Origin: Niabella agricola
GTDB lineage: Bacteria; Bacteroidota; Bacteroidia; Chitinophagales; Chitinophagaceae
DNA length: 64,000 nucleotides
Direction: 5' to 3'
NCBI RefSeq assembly: GCF_021538615.1
Contig: NZ_JAJHIZ010000003.1
Coordinates: 930,001-994,000 of the forward strand
Every line of letters begins with the position of its first letter. Within the stretch, counting starts at the first letter, position 1. Both the position numbers and the translations under genes were made by a program. The notes under the pieces were generated by a model. It was not told the DNA's origin and searched no databases. It saw nothing but the letters and a program-made list of their open reading frames with translations. Of the stretch, positions 35,388 through 44,157 are shown one piece after another.

Positions 35388-36317
35388 ATGCAAACAACCT
35401 CCCACTTATTGATGATCCGGCCCATTGCCTTTGGCTTTAATGCCGAAACGGCCGTAAATAACGCTTTTCAAAAAGCCACCGACGACTGGGATGTAAATGA
35501 AAAGGCCCAGCAAGAGTTTGACCAGCTGGCGACCCTTCTCAGCCGTCACCAGGTTGACGTACACGTGATACAGGACCAGCCCCAGCCTTATACACCGGAT
35601 TCGGTTTTTCCCAATAACTGGATCTCCATGCATAGCGACGGGCAAATCGTCCTTTACCCGATGTTTGCCGCCAACCGGAGAACAGAGCGGACCAAGGGCA
35701 TCATTCATCAGTTAACAGAACAGTTCATTATTTATTCGAGGGTAGATCTTACCGGCTATGAAAAAGAGCATCGCTTCCTGGAGGGCACAGGTAGTATGGT
35801 ACTGGACCGTGTGCATCAGAAGGCTTATGCCTGTCTCTCGCCCCGTACGGATGAACAGGTCTTACTTGATTTTTGCGGTGTGCTCGATTTTACGCCGGTG
35901 ATCTTTCATGCAACAGATGGTAACGGCACCCCAATCTACCATACCAATGTAATGATGAGCGTGGCAGAAGATTATGCGATCATTGCTGCAGATGCGATTA
36001 CCGACAAAACCGAGCGGACACAGGTATTACAGGCGCTGAAGGAAACCGGTAAGGAAATTGTACGGATCAGCCTGGAACAAATGGAGCATTTTGCCGGCAA
36101 TGCCCTGCAGGTAAGAAATACGGAAGGTCAGCGGTTCCTGGTGATGTCTTCTGCCGCATACCAATCCCTTTCTGAAACACAAAAGCAACAACTGGAAACC
36201 TATAACCCTATTTTGCATACGCCGCTGACCACCATTGAGCAGAACGGAGGCGGCAGTGCCCGTTGTATGATCGCCGAAATATTTTTACCCCGGCAACCGG
36301 CACCGCATGCTCATTAA
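35388..36317 (+). CDS. ctlX: Citrulline utilization hydrolase CtlX-like
   Basis: 309 residues, another pentein fold enzyme: HLLMIRPIAFGFNAETAVNN, PDSVFPNNWISMH, RFLEGTGSMVLDR, YHTNVMMSVAEDYAII and nucleophile Cys293 in GGGSARCMIAEIF. Family members of this length are named CtlX, linked to citrulline or arginine breakdown, and are close in sequence to amidinotransferase-like proteins. Its place directly after the arginine deiminase-like gene supports a two-step arginine/citrulline route, probably one operon. Confidence 0.83.
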   Translation: MQTTSHLLMIRPIAFGFNAETAVNNAFQKATDDWDVNEKAQQEFDQLATLLSRHQVDVHVIQDQPQPYTPDSVFPNNWISMHSDGQIVLYPMFAANRRTERTKGIIHQLTEQFIIYSRVDLTGYEKEHRFLEGTGSMVLDRVHQKAYACLSPRTDEQVLLDFCGVLDFTPVIFHATDGNGTPIYHTNVMMSVAEDYAIIAADAITDKTERTQVLQALKETGKEIVRISLEQMEHFAGNALQVRNTEGQRFLVMSSAAYQSLSETQKQQLETYNPILHTPLTTIEQNGGGSARCMIAEIFLPRQPAPHAH

Positions 36318-36328
36318 AAAACACATCT

Positions 36329-36922
36329 ATGAAACAAGTATTTCTTTATCTCGCGGTATTATTCACAACCATTGCCGCCAATGCGCAGGATCTCTACAAA
36401 GACAGCGTCGATCATTTTATAGCGGATTACGTAAAGAACCACCAGGTGGTTACGGGCGCCGACAAACAATACTTCCGTTTTTTTCCGGTAGATGAACGTT
36501 ACCGGGTGACCGCTCGTTTTCAAAAAGAAGCCAGGGGCGATTGGTTTCCTGTTCCCACTTCCAGCGGCAAACCCAAACAATACCGCGTTTACGGATGGCT
36601 GCTGTTTACGCTGAACGGGAGCCCGCAGAAACTGGCCGTTTACCAGTCGCAGTTTCTTCTGCAGAAAGAAGAATATTACGACTACCTGTTTCTGCCGTTT
36701 AAAGACGCCACCAATGGCAAAGAAAGTTATGAAACCGGCCGTTACCTGGATCTGAAAACAACCGATATCAAAAACGATGCAATAGTGCTGGATTTTAACA
36801 AGGCTTATAACCCTTATTGCGCTTATGTAAGCACTGGTTACAGCTGTCCCATTCCGCCCCGGGAAAATCATTTAAAGATTGCGGTCAATGCTGGCGAAAA
36901 ACAATTTGCCCGGGCACATTAA
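36329..36922 (+). CDS. DUF1684 family secreted protein
   Basis: 197 residues from ATG 36329, which gives a signal peptide (MKQVFLYLAVLFTTIAANAQ). The mature part shows the DUF1684 pattern: FFPVDERYRVTARFQK, YRVYGWLLFTLNG, YYDYLFLPFKDATNG, SYETGRYLDL and the C-terminal block NPYCAYVSTGYSCPIPPREN ahead of HLKIAVNAGEK. Function of the family is not known; the invariant Cys pair and Pro motif suggest a binding or catalytic site. Its stop codon shares TTAA with the convergent reductase gene (4-bp overlap). Confidence 0.88.
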   Translation: MKQVFLYLAVLFTTIAANAQDLYKDSVDHFIADYVKNHQVVTGADKQYFRFFPVDERYRVTARFQKEARGDWFPVPTSSGKPKQYRVYGWLLFTLNGSPQKLAVYQSQFLLQKEEYYDYLFLPFKDATNGKESYETGRYLDLKTTDIKNDAIVLDFNKAYNPYCAYVSTGYSCPIPPRENHLKIAVNAGEKQFARAH

Positions 36923-37821
36923 ACGCCCGCAGTGCCTTCCAGCGTCCGGCGTACTCCCTCCCGCAACGACAATGGCGCATAGTCCAGTTGCTGCTGCGCC
37001 TTAGATATATCCAATCCGCTTTTTAGCGGACGTTGTGCCAGCGCCGGCAGGTCGGCCGTGTGTACGGGTTTCAGCTGATGCGAACGGATCCCCAAAAAAT
37101 CTGCCGTCTCCATCGCCATCTGAAACGGGGAACAGATTTCTTTCCCGCAAAGATGAAATACACCGGTAGCCTTTTTCTCAATGATTGCTGCAATGCCTTT
37201 GGCCAGGTCGGGCGCATAGGTAGGTGTACGTTCCTGGTCATCTGTAACAGCATAGGCCTCATGATTCCGGAGCTTTTTTGCGATCATCGTAATAAAGCAA
37301 TCCCGGCCATACAGCGGCTTTCCGTAAACAAATACCGTGCGCACAATGGCCCATTCGTACGCATAGGTTTTTACGGCTTCTTCTGCTTCCAGCTTGGTAC
37401 ACCCGTAATAACTGATCGGGTCTGCCGGATCATCCTCGCGGTGCATACCCTGCTTCCCGTTAAAAATAAAATCGGTGGAAAGGAAAATAAAAAAACTTTT
37501 ATAGTCGGCGGCGTTCAACAGCAATTGCAGGGTTCCTGCGGTGTTTATAGTATAAGCTTCCGACTGGTTTTGCTCACAATCGTCTGGTTTACTCATGGCT
37601 CCGCTGTGCACCACCACTTCCGGCTTTATCGCTTCAAAAACGGCATCCAGCATATACGGGTCCGTAAAATCCAGCTGAACAAACCGGTAGCCGGGATGTT
37701 CGCTAAAGGCCGAAAGATCCGGCGTTCTGGAAGACGCAAACACCTGATGCCCCTCCTCCAGTAATTGTTTTACCACATAGCTACCTACCAGACCATTGGA
37801 ACCTGTTACCAAGATTTTCAT
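36919..37821 (-). CDS. NAD(P)-dependent sugar-nucleotide reductase, RmlD-like
   Basis: 300 residues from ATG 37821; the open frame upstream is low-complexity repeat sequence. Short-chain dehydrogenase of extended type: MKILVTGSNGLVGSYVVKQL (nucleotide-binding GxxGxxG), VVVHSGAMSKPDDCEQN, FLSTDFIFNGKQG, catalytic YYGCTKLEAE (Tyr-x3-Lys), VRTVFVYGKPLYGRDCF. The latter two resemble RmlD, dTDP-4-dehydrorhamnose reductase, but the other rml genes are absent here, so substrate is uncertain. Cytoplasmic. Confidence 0.82.
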   Translation of the reverse strand: MKILVTGSNGLVGSYVVKQLLEEGHQVFASSRTPDLSAFSEHPGYRFVQLDFTDPYMLDAVFEAIKPEVVVHSGAMSKPDDCEQNQSEAYTINTAGTLQLLLNAADYKSFFIFLSTDFIFNGKQGMHREDDPADPISYYGCTKLEAEEAVKTYAYEWAIVRTVFVYGKPLYGRDCFITMIAKKLRNHEAYAVTDDQERTPTYAPDLAKGIAAIIEKKATGVFHLCGKEICSPFQMAMETADFLGIRSHQLKPVHTADLPALAQRPLKSGLDISKAQQQLDYAPLSLREGVRRTLEGTAGV

Positions 37822-37849
37822 AATACAATAATAGCAACATAAAATGGAA

Positions 37850-37990
37850 ATACAACCTTGATTGGGATTTGAGAATTGAAATCCGGGATTTGAGACTTGA
37901 GCTGTCAGCAATCAGCGTTTAGTGTCGTGTCCAGGCCATCGAGTATGAAACGAATCTAACCTGAAACTTTAACCTGGAACATAGAACATG
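37850..37990. repeat. Low-complexity intergenic word repeats
   Basis: Degenerate strings such as GGATTTGAGACTTGAG and AACCTGAAACTTTAACCTGG, related to those in the ribosomal operon spacers (53.5, 54.6, 57.7 and 58.7 kb). Non-coding spacer between the reductase gene and the rpoD terminator. Confidence 0.55.
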
Positions 37991-37998
37991 CACTTAAA

Positions 37999-38028
37999 CA
38001 AAAAAAGCCCCGGCATCCCGGAGCTTTT
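37999..38028 (-). terminator. Terminator of rpoD
   Basis: GC-C-CCGG and CCGG-A-GC pair around CATC with one mismatch and flanking A/T pairs; on the minus strand the stem runs into TTTTTTTG. It starts 24 nt beyond the rpoD stop. Confidence 0.7.
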
Positions 38029-38051
38029 ATCTCTTTGTTATTGTATGCTGC

Positions 38052-38908
38052 TTATCCCAGGTAGGATTTCAGCGCACTGCTATACCGTGCTTTTTGTAAT
38101 CTTTTAATAGCGCGTTCCTTTATTTGACGGATGCGCTCCTTGGTCAGGTCATATTTCTGACCAATTTGCTCAATGGTAACACCGTTTTCACCATCCAGTC
38201 CGAAATAGGCATTAACAATTTCAGCTTCTCTCGGAGAAAGGGATTTTAATACACGACGGATCTCATTGCGCAGCGAATCCTTCATTACATCATCATCGGT
38301 ATCTGAGCCTCCTTCCAGCAGATCACCCATGGCCACATCCTCTGCTTCGTGTACCGGAGCATCTAATGACGTGTGACGGGTATTGCTCTGGAAGATATTA
38401 TTGATTTCGGTCTCACTCATTTCCAGCAATTCAGAAAGCTCTTCGGTAGAAGGTTCCCGCTCGTGCTCCTGCTCAAATGCCATATACGCCTTATTGGCCT
38501 TGTTATAGGTACCGATCTTGTTCTGAGGTAAACGCACCAGCCGGCCCTGCTCGGCCAACGCCTGCAGGATGGACTGACGGATCCACCAAACTGCATAGGA
38601 GATAAATTTAAACCCTTGGTTTCGTCGAAACGCTGCGCAGCCTTAATCAATCCCAGGTTTCCTTCGTTAATCAGGTCGCTCAGGGAAAGGCCCTGGTGCT
38701 GATATTGCTTTGCCACGGACACTACAAAACGCAGGTTCGCCTGAACCAGCTTATCCAGCGCACGCTGATCGCCCATTTTGATCTTCTGGGCCAGTGTTGT
38801 TTCTTCTTCGGGCGTGATCATGGAGATTTTTGAAATCTCCTGGAGATATTTTTCCACCGCCTGAGAGTCACGGTTAGTAATTTGTGTAGCAATTTTTAGC
38901 TGGCGCAT
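38052..38908 (-). pseudogene. rpoD: Primary sigma factor RpoD, frameshifted by a one-base deletion
   Basis: Two overlapping frames together encode one Bacteroidota-type housekeeping sigma factor of about 285 residues without region 1.1. The first (from ATG 38908) gives regions 1.2 to 2.2 ([53 protein letters not shown]). The second gives the rest: [10 protein letters not shown], region 3, region 4.2 with DLTKERIRQIKERAIKRL. The break falls at 38610-38612, where three A residues stand; one more A would restore [20 protein letters not shown], the universally conserved region 2.3/2.4. As the gene is essential, a homopolymer sequencing error is far more likely than true inactivation. Confidence 0.92.
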
Positions 38909-38989
38909 AATAGAATTAAATTATAAGAACCGTCCCCTGAGAGGGCCGGATTTCCGATAGAACAATATTAACAGTTTTTTAAAAACATT

Positions 38990-38997
38990 CAAAGATA
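38990..38997 (-). promoter_or_regulatory. Predicted -7 element of the rpoD promoter
   Basis: Minus-strand TATCTTTG, a TAnnTTTG match, 82 nt upstream of ATG 38908. The -33 region is only T-rich. Confidence 0.45.
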
Positions 38998-39079
38998 CAA
39001 CAGAATTTGCGAAAAACCATTCGGTTCCCCGAAACTTCCTTGTAATATAACAGTTTTTTAGAAAGTTAGTTACAATTGA

Positions 39080-40366
39080 TTAGGACGTTTTTTCAACAGT
39101 TTTTCCTTCGGGATACCGGCGTTTTAACCATACAATCATTGCTACTCCTGCAATGATCATCAAAAAAGAGATCAATTCAGCCTGGGTAATATGCATCCCC
39201 AGGAAGTTCATTTTTACATTCACCCGGATCTTTTCAATAAAGAACCGCTCCAACCCATTTAATATCAAATAAATACCAAAAAGCACGCCAGGTATTCCAA
39301 AACGCTTGCGAATGGCCCAGATCAGTCCGAAAAGAATCAGGCCCATGATGATTTCATAAAGCGAGGTGGGAAATACCGGAACGGGCAGGTGATTGCAGTA
39401 CTTGCCGGTGCAACCGGCCAGCGGCACCCCGGCTTCATTTACATTGTGCGGAAAATCATAGGCAAAAAACCAATCGGGCAGGAAACTCAGGAAACCCGGT
39501 TTGGGAAAGAATGCATGATGTGTGGAATTGTGTGCAAAAAAACCGGCTTGCTGGGCTACCGTTGCCTGGAAATCGCTCATAGTGGCTGGAAGAACGCCTC
39601 CGTTAGCAGTGGTTTTAAACGCCGCGTTGTAAATGCCCCAGTCTCCGTCGCCCGAAACCTGGCAACCGATACGTCCCAGGCCATAGGCCAGCAGCATGAC
39701 CGGAGCCATTACGTCAAGAAAATGCAGGAATGGGATCTGGTGTTTGCGGGTATACCACCAAAGCGCAATGCCGGCACAGATAAGCCCGCCGTAAAAGGTA
39801 AGCCCCGACATAGAGAAGATAGACGAAGGATCCTTAAGAAAAGAATCCCAGTTTTCAAAAGTATCGAACAATTTAGCGCCCAGCAATCCGAAGATAATGG
39901 CGATCATCGTAATCTCCCCCACCCTGTCGTGCGGCCAAACCCGGATGGTGCGGGTTTCAGGCGTAGCCAGTTTCTGCCGGTTCTTCTCGCGCCATTTAAT
40001 AAAAGCAAACACGGCTCCCAGCCCGATGCCGGCCAGCAGGTTGCCCTGGGATGAAAAAATATATTCCTGTGGGTTTACCATGCTGCCCCTGGTCAGGAAC
40101 AACCCAAGAATCTTGTATCCAAGTAAAAAACCAAGACCGAAGTTGGTGGCCAGTTCTGTAGCCGATGCCGGTTTTCCAACTATTACCTTTTCCTCCACCG
40201 GCCCTAGCAGTCCCTCCTTTCCTTTACGCCGCAATTCCTTCGCTAACACAACGGAGCAGATGATAAAGGCCAGTGCAACAAAAAAACCAAAGGAATTTAC
40301 AAAATGCAGAAAGTTCCACTCAATACCGAAAAAGTCTTTAAAAACGTAATACAGGTTTGGATACAT
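39080..40366 (-). CDS. lgt: Prolipoprotein diacylglyceryl transferase
   Basis: 428 residues, integral membrane. Transfers diacylglycerol from phosphatidylglycerol to the lipobox Cys of prolipoproteins, the first lipoprotein maturation step. Family features in order: FFVALAFIICSVVLAKELRR, GLTFYGGLICAGIALWWY (the H/YGG region), the Lgt signature around GLGRIGCQVSGDGDWG, and TSLYEIIMGLILFGLIWAI. Longer than the E. coli enzyme (291) because of an N-terminal extra region and an insert near 268-305, as is usual in Bacteroidota. It serves the many lipoproteins nearby (cytochrome, NosZ, GH106). Confidence 0.93.
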   Translation of the reverse strand: MYPNLYYVFKDFFGIEWNFLHFVNSFGFFVALAFIICSVVLAKELRRKGKEGLLGPVEEKVIVGKPASATELATNFGLGFLLGYKILGLFLTRGSMVNPQEYIFSSQGNLLAGIGLGAVFAFIKWREKNRQKLATPETRTIRVWPHDRVGEITMIAIIFGLLGAKLFDTFENWDSFLKDPSSIFSMSGLTFYGGLICAGIALWWYTRKHQIPFLHFLDVMAPVMLLAYGLGRIGCQVSGDGDWGIYNAAFKTTANGGVLPATMSDFQATVAQQAGFFAHNSTHHAFFPKPGFLSFLPDWFFAYDFPHNVNEAGVPLAGCTGKYCNHLPVPVFPTSLYEIIMGLILFGLIWAIRKRFGIPGVLFGIYLILNGLERFFIEKIRVNVKMNFLGMHITQAELISFLMIIAGVAMIVWLKRRYPEGKTVEKTS

Positions 40367-40390
40367 GTGTTAAAGTTGAGCGCAATATTA

Positions 40391-40398
40391 CAAATATA
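40391..40398 (-). promoter_or_regulatory. Predicted -7 element of the lgt promoter
   Basis: Minus-strand TATATTTG fits TAnnTTTG, 25 nt upstream of ATG 40366, so the leader would be under 20 nt. Confidence 0.5.
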
Positions 40399-40470
40399 AG
40401 GCAGGTTTCAGGTTTAAACGCTTAAAAGTTTTCCATTCAGAGGATTAGAATCTTCAATAGGCGCAAAAGA

Positions 40471-40501
40471 AAAGGTCCTGCATGTGCCATGTAGGACCTT
40501 T
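40471..40501 (-). terminator. Terminator of the bacilliredoxin gene
   Basis: AAAGGTCCTGCAT (40471-40483) pairs with ATGTAGGACCTTT (40489-40501) with one G-U pair; on the minus strand it is followed by TTTTCTTTT. Lies 21 nt past the stop. Confidence 0.75.
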
Positions 40502-40521
40502 ATTCGTTAAACCTTAGGGGA

Positions 40522-40938
40522 TCAGTTGCAGTACTCGTCAAAAGCAGCGATTAGGTTCTGGGCAATCATCTGTGCGGAGCGGCCCTCGATCTGATGACGC
40601 TCGATAAAATGTACGAGCTCACCATCCTTAAACAAGGCAATAGCAGGTGAAGACGGCGGATAAGGCAGCAGGTGCTCCCGCACTTTGCTTACCGCATCAA
40701 TATCAAATCCTGCAAAACTGGTGGTAAGATGATCCGGCTTTTTATCGGTATTGGCCACCGCCATCAATACACCGGGACGCGCCGTACCAGCGGAACATCC
40801 GCATACTGAGTTAATTACCAATAGATTGGTGCCTTTTTGCGCCAATGAGGCCTCTACCGCTTCCGGGGTGGAGAGATTTTCAAAACCATTATCGGTTAAT
40901 TCCTCCATCATCGGGATCACTATTTCCTGTGGATACAT
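40522..40938 (-). CDS. BrxA/BrxB family bacilliredoxin
   Basis: 138 residues, thioredoxin-like fold. The active-site CGC motif is present in INSVCGCSAGTARPG, together with MYPQEIVIPMMEELTDNGF at the start and PYPPSSPAIALFKDGELVHF, IERHQIEGRS near the end, all typical of the YphP/YqiW family. These proteins remove bacillithiol from S-bacillithiolated proteins; in organisms without bacillithiol they act as general disulfide reductases. Single gene with its own promoter and terminator. Confidence 0.92.
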   Translation of the reverse strand: MYPQEIVIPMMEELTDNGFENLSTPEAVEASLAQKGTNLLVINSVCGCSAGTARPGVLMAVANTDKKPDHLTTSFAGFDIDAVSKVREHLLPYPPSSPAIALFKDGELVHFIERHQIEGRSAQMIAQNLIAAFDEYCN

Positions 40939-40966
40939 AATTTATATAGATTTTAAAACGATAACA

Positions 40967-40974
40967 CAAAAATA
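40967..40974 (-). promoter_or_regulatory. Predicted -7 element of the bacilliredoxin promoter
   Basis: Minus-strand TATTTTTG (TAnnTTTG), 29 nt upstream of ATG 40938; a CCTTG about 16 nt further up may act as weak -33. Confidence 0.45.
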
Positions 40975-41125
40975 GATAAAAAGTTAAAACCAAGGGTGGC
41001 GGATGCGCCCGGTTCCTTGAATCAGCGAATCTCCGGCAGGTTTTAAAAGCTGATGCGTTGATTGTTTGCCGACTTTAACTTTCGATTGAGTGCCTGACAA
41101 TAAGCACTTTCGAAAATTATATAAA

Positions 41126-41138
41126 TGACATTATGTCA
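41126..41138. promoter_or_regulatory. Palindrome upstream of hsp20
   Basis: TGACAT-T-ATGTCA is a perfect 6+6 inverted repeat in an AT-rich region 108 nt before ATG 41246. It may be a heat-shock operator; it is not a CIRCE element (TTAGCACTC-N9-GAGTGCTAA). Confidence 0.35.
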
Positions 41139-41245
41139 AATTAATTCAACAAATTATGCCATTATTTCCGAATCATCCAGTTGGTGTTGAATTTGATCCC
41201 TGCATATACAAATCAAAATTTTAAAACTTATTAAAACGAATAGCA

Positions 41246-41692
41246 ATGACAAACGTAAAATTCAACGGAACTCCCTTCGAAAAAACATTGACCAGTCTGG
41301 TGGATGATTTTATAACTGAAATACCCGCCATTTTTAAGGCAGAAGTTAAAAACCCCAACACCCGCGGCTTTGTACCGGTAAATATCAAAGAAAAAGAAAA
41401 CGAATACCAGATTGAAGTAGTAGCTCCCGGGTTTGAAAAAACAGATTTTAAAATCAATATTGATCAACAAATCCTTTCGATTTCTGTTGATAAAAGCGAA
41501 GAAACCACAGCCACAACAGACAAGAATATCCGCAAAGAATTCTGGACCCGGTCTTTTAAAAGAACCTTTACAGTTGATGACAAAGTGGATACAGATAAAA
41601 TAGAAGCTAAATATGTTAACGGTATCTTAATAGTTACCATTCAGAAAAAGGAAAACATAAAAACAGCGTCAAAAGATATAGAAGTTCTTTAA
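41246..41692 (+). CDS. Small heat shock protein, Hsp20/alpha-crystallin family
   Basis: 148 residues. The central alpha-crystallin domain runs from about 45 to 145: VPVNIKEKENEYQIEVVAPG, FEKTDFKINIDQQILSISVD, EFWTRSFKRTFTVDDKVD and AKYVNGILIVTIQKKE, the last holding the hallmark A-x-x-x-N-G-I-L motif. ATP-independent holdase chaperone in the cytoplasm that keeps unfolded proteins soluble. Stands alone with its own terminator. Confidence 0.94.
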   Translation: MTNVKFNGTPFEKTLTSLVDDFITEIPAIFKAEVKNPNTRGFVPVNIKEKENEYQIEVVAPGFEKTDFKINIDQQILSISVDKSEETTATTDKNIRKEFWTRSFKRTFTVDDKVDTDKIEAKYVNGILIVTIQKKENIKTASKDIEVL

Positions 41693-41742
41693 TGATCAAA
41701 AAAGTATAAAAATTTTTCTCATAAGCAGTTAGTTTTGGTTTA

Positions 41743-41774
41743 GAGCCCGTTGTTTCTACAATGGGCTTTTTTTA
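41743..41774 (+). terminator. Terminator of hsp20
   Basis: GAGCCCGTTGT / ACAATGGGCT around TTCT with one G-U pair, followed by a run of seven T. Confidence 0.85.
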
Positions 41775-41853
41775 TTTCGCACTGAAAATGAACCTTATTT
41801 CCTTCCAGTTCGTCATAATCCAGTAAATTCGCAAATCATTTTAACCGCCCATT

Positions 41854-43149
41854 ATGATCATGCTCAAAAAAATAATATTTTTTACAGCATTTATGCTTTC
41901 CGCATTTGGAGCGCTCAATGCCCAGGTTACAAATGACTCGGTAAATCTTCCATCTATCAACACCAATATTTACCGTCATGCAGACACTGCTTTGAGGATC
42001 ATCAACCTCAATCCATTTTTTTCATTGCATGTAGACTCCAGTCTTTCTTATAAACTCCAGATCAATAAACCGGTTAAAAGTTACTACTGGTTCCTGAAAG
42101 ACGCACCTACCGGGTTAAGAATCGATAAGGATAACGGCACGCTTTCCTTTAAAGCCAATAAGTCGTTATTTATGGCGGGGCGGCTAAAATATGATACCAA
42201 GTACCCCGTACAGATTGGCGTGCAGAGCCTTTCGGATCCCAATGACCGCGTAGATACCTCGTTTACTATTTCCTTTTACAGTACGGATATTATTTTTCCT
42301 CGCGTAAAACCATCGGTGGTAAGCCCTGTATATGTAGAAGAAGGAAATAAGCTGGCATTTAATATCCTTTGTGACAACGGAAACTTTTCAATTGAGCGGA
42401 TTCTGGTATCCAGCAATATATCAATCGGAAACTTTAAACTACCCAAATCCTGCGACGACACTTTTGAATGGGCTCCCGGTTATGATTTTGTAAGTGAAAA
42501 AGACTCAGCGCAGGTCAAGATCGTGAACCTGATGTTTATCGGTACCACACAGTTCAATTTTACCGATACTGCCCGGGTACGGGTAGTGGTGCGGAATGCC
42601 CTGAACTTTGATATTGCTACCAGAGAATATAACGACGCTGCCGAAAATATGAACCGCTGGTTATTGCGGTACAAATATACCTTCCTGCAACTGGACAAAA
42701 AGTTGAAGAATACCAAAAGCTGGAGATCTGGATTTGATATTACCACTGCCACTACTACCTTAACGGGAACAGTGCTGGCCACTACGGCTGATCCAAAAAA
42801 TGACAAGGATAAAGGTAAGGCCAATACAGGCAAAATTCTTCCCAGCATTGGTGTGGTCGCCCTGCCGGTAAAAGAAGCCGCGGCCCCTGTAAAAAATGTA
42901 GAACAGAACCAGGCCACCCTCCTTCGTGCTAACATCAAACGCCTGGAATATGTGCTTTTCGACAATAAGCTGTCGAGTGATCGCGATCCAAATATTGCTG
43001 TTAAAACTGAAACGCTAAAAAAAGAGTTGCGGCAAAGCCAGACTCAGTTAGCAGAAGTTCCTACTGAAATAGCCGAAACCATGTCGGAGGAGCAGATCAA
43101 TAAATACTTTGACAGTCCCCGGGTACAACGTAAATATCGTTTAAAATAG
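41854..43149 (+). CDS. Secreted hypothetical protein with Ig-like domains
   Basis: 431 residues. Signal peptide (IIFFTAFMLSAFGALNAQ). Two beta-rich segments follow: residues 55-145 with SYKLQINKPVKSYYWFLKDA and TGLRIDKDNGTLSFKANK (cadherin-like/He_PIG pattern), and 150-245 (FPRVKPSVVSPVYVEEGNKL). A helical part (YNDAAENMNRWLLRYKYTFL) leads to a low-complexity linker rich in T, K and A, and a C-terminal helix. No enzyme motif and no membrane helix besides the signal. Probably a periplasmic structural protein conserved in Chitinophagaceae; function unknown. Confidence 0.72.
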   Translation: MIMLKKIIFFTAFMLSAFGALNAQVTNDSVNLPSINTNIYRHADTALRIINLNPFFSLHVDSSLSYKLQINKPVKSYYWFLKDAPTGLRIDKDNGTLSFKANKSLFMAGRLKYDTKYPVQIGVQSLSDPNDRVDTSFTISFYSTDIIFPRVKPSVVSPVYVEEGNKLAFNILCDNGNFSIERILVSSNISIGNFKLPKSCDDTFEWAPGYDFVSEKDSAQVKIVNLMFIGTTQFNFTDTARVRVVVRNALNFDIATREYNDAAENMNRWLLRYKYTFLQLDKKLKNTKSWRSGFDITTATTTLTGTVLATTADPKNDKDKGKANTGKILPSIGVVALPVKEAAAPVKNVEQNQATLLRANIKRLEYVLFDNKLSSDRDPNIAVKTETLKKELRQSQTQLAEVPTEIAETMSEEQINKYFDSPRVQRKYRLK

Positions 43150-43758
43150 CGGCGGTTAAGCACTACATTCTAAATAGCAACGCGAAATTTTAAATTCTCA
43201 AACCCAAAACCCAGCCCCGGAGATTGGGTTTAAGAACGCAAAAGAAGAAATAACAGGAGCCAGCTACTTACCTTCCAGGGCAATCGTTAAAAATCACTAA
43301 AAACCCTACTGTCCCGCATCGGTCAACCAGGACTCTGATCATTAAAAACCAGTTTGAATACGTGGCTCAGGAACAACTGGCCAGTCGTTTTATCGTGGCA
43401 AAGAACTCCCATTATCAGGAGTAAAGAATGGAATATTTTACACATTGCCTGGGATTTACTAACCCTGTCTTTTTAGCTTTTATCCCTCAGACTCATTCCG
43501 TTTTTCACCCAGCTTTAGGTTTGCAACAGACGCAATATAATAAAACGATTTCCCGGAATTTTAAGATTTGAGCGTAGGGATCCGGAAGGAGAACATAGAA
43601 TGTCGTATACAGGCCACAGATCTTGAAATTTAGGCAAAAGCCGATGTGGAAATCTCCAACCGAAATTAATTCCATTAACTTCGTCTTGGCCGTTTTTGGC
43701 GCAGTTTCTGTTTTTATAGTGTTGATATTCCAATTTTCGCTCTCCAAATTATTGTCTT
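43150..43758. other. 609-nt gene-poor stretch with a possible gene remnant
   Basis: Within it, 43254-43424 (+) is open for 57 codons without ATG and ends in the protein-like FEYVAQEQLASRFIVAKNSH; it may be the tail of a decayed gene. Overlapping frames at 43505-43747 (-) and 43623-43847 (+) lack coding character. No promoter or repeat stands out. Confidence 0.3.
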
Positions 43759-44106
43759 ATGGAACAAAAAACAGAAATGACCACCCTCACCAAGGTGTTA
43801 GAAAAATTAAAGCAACGCGGAATCGACCAGGAGATTACCATGAATGATCAGAAACAGATGGTTTCAGAAAAAAACCAGCGGGTGTATCAGCCGGAAGATC
43901 TGCTTATTATCCGCACTTTCCGCTTCGAGGATGAATCAGATCCGGATAACAACACGGTGCTTTATGTAACCCAGGACCCACAGGGCTCCCGGGCCTATAT
44001 ATTGGATGTATACGGCCCCTACAGCAATCATGAAGGACCGGAGTTTGACGACTTTATTAAAAAGATCCCCATGGCCGAACGGGAAGAACAGGAACTGTTT
44101 GAATAA
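43759..44106 (+). CDS. Conserved small hypothetical protein
   Basis: 115 residues, acidic, no signal or membrane segment. N-terminal helix TTLTKVLEKLKQRGIDQEIT, then an alpha/beta part: YQPEDLLIIRTFRFEDESDP, NTVLYVTQDPQGSRAYILDV, YGPYSNHEGPEFDDFIKKIP. The arrangement is that of small Bacteroidota proteins without assigned function, possibly phosphosensor-like or binding. The gene has its own intrinsic terminator. Confidence 0.72.
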   Translation: MEQKTEMTTLTKVLEKLKQRGIDQEITMNDQKQMVSEKNQRVYQPEDLLIIRTFRFEDESDPDNNTVLYVTQDPQGSRAYILDVYGPYSNHEGPEFDDFIKKIPMAEREEQELFE

Positions 44107-44127
44107 AAGCAGATCCTCATATATAAT

Positions 44128-44157
44128 AAAAGGATCGCAAGGCTGCGGTCCTTTTTA
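44128..44157. terminator. Terminator of the 115-residue hypothetical gene
   Basis: AAAAGGATCGCA pairs with TGCGGTCCTTTT around AGGC with one T-G pair and ends in a T run on the plus strand and an A/T-rich tail on the minus strand; it also overlaps the 3' end of the small minus-strand gene, so it may serve both. Confidence 0.75.

Noticed and set aside
38052..38908. Two separate sigma-factor genes
   Set aside because: The two frames complement each other exactly and one added base restores a full-length RpoD; they are one gene.
43505..43847. Overlapping small frames (80 and 74 codons) before the 115-residue protein
   Set aside because: They are mutually antisense and the plus-strand one overlaps the credible gene start at 43759; no domain or consistent composition.
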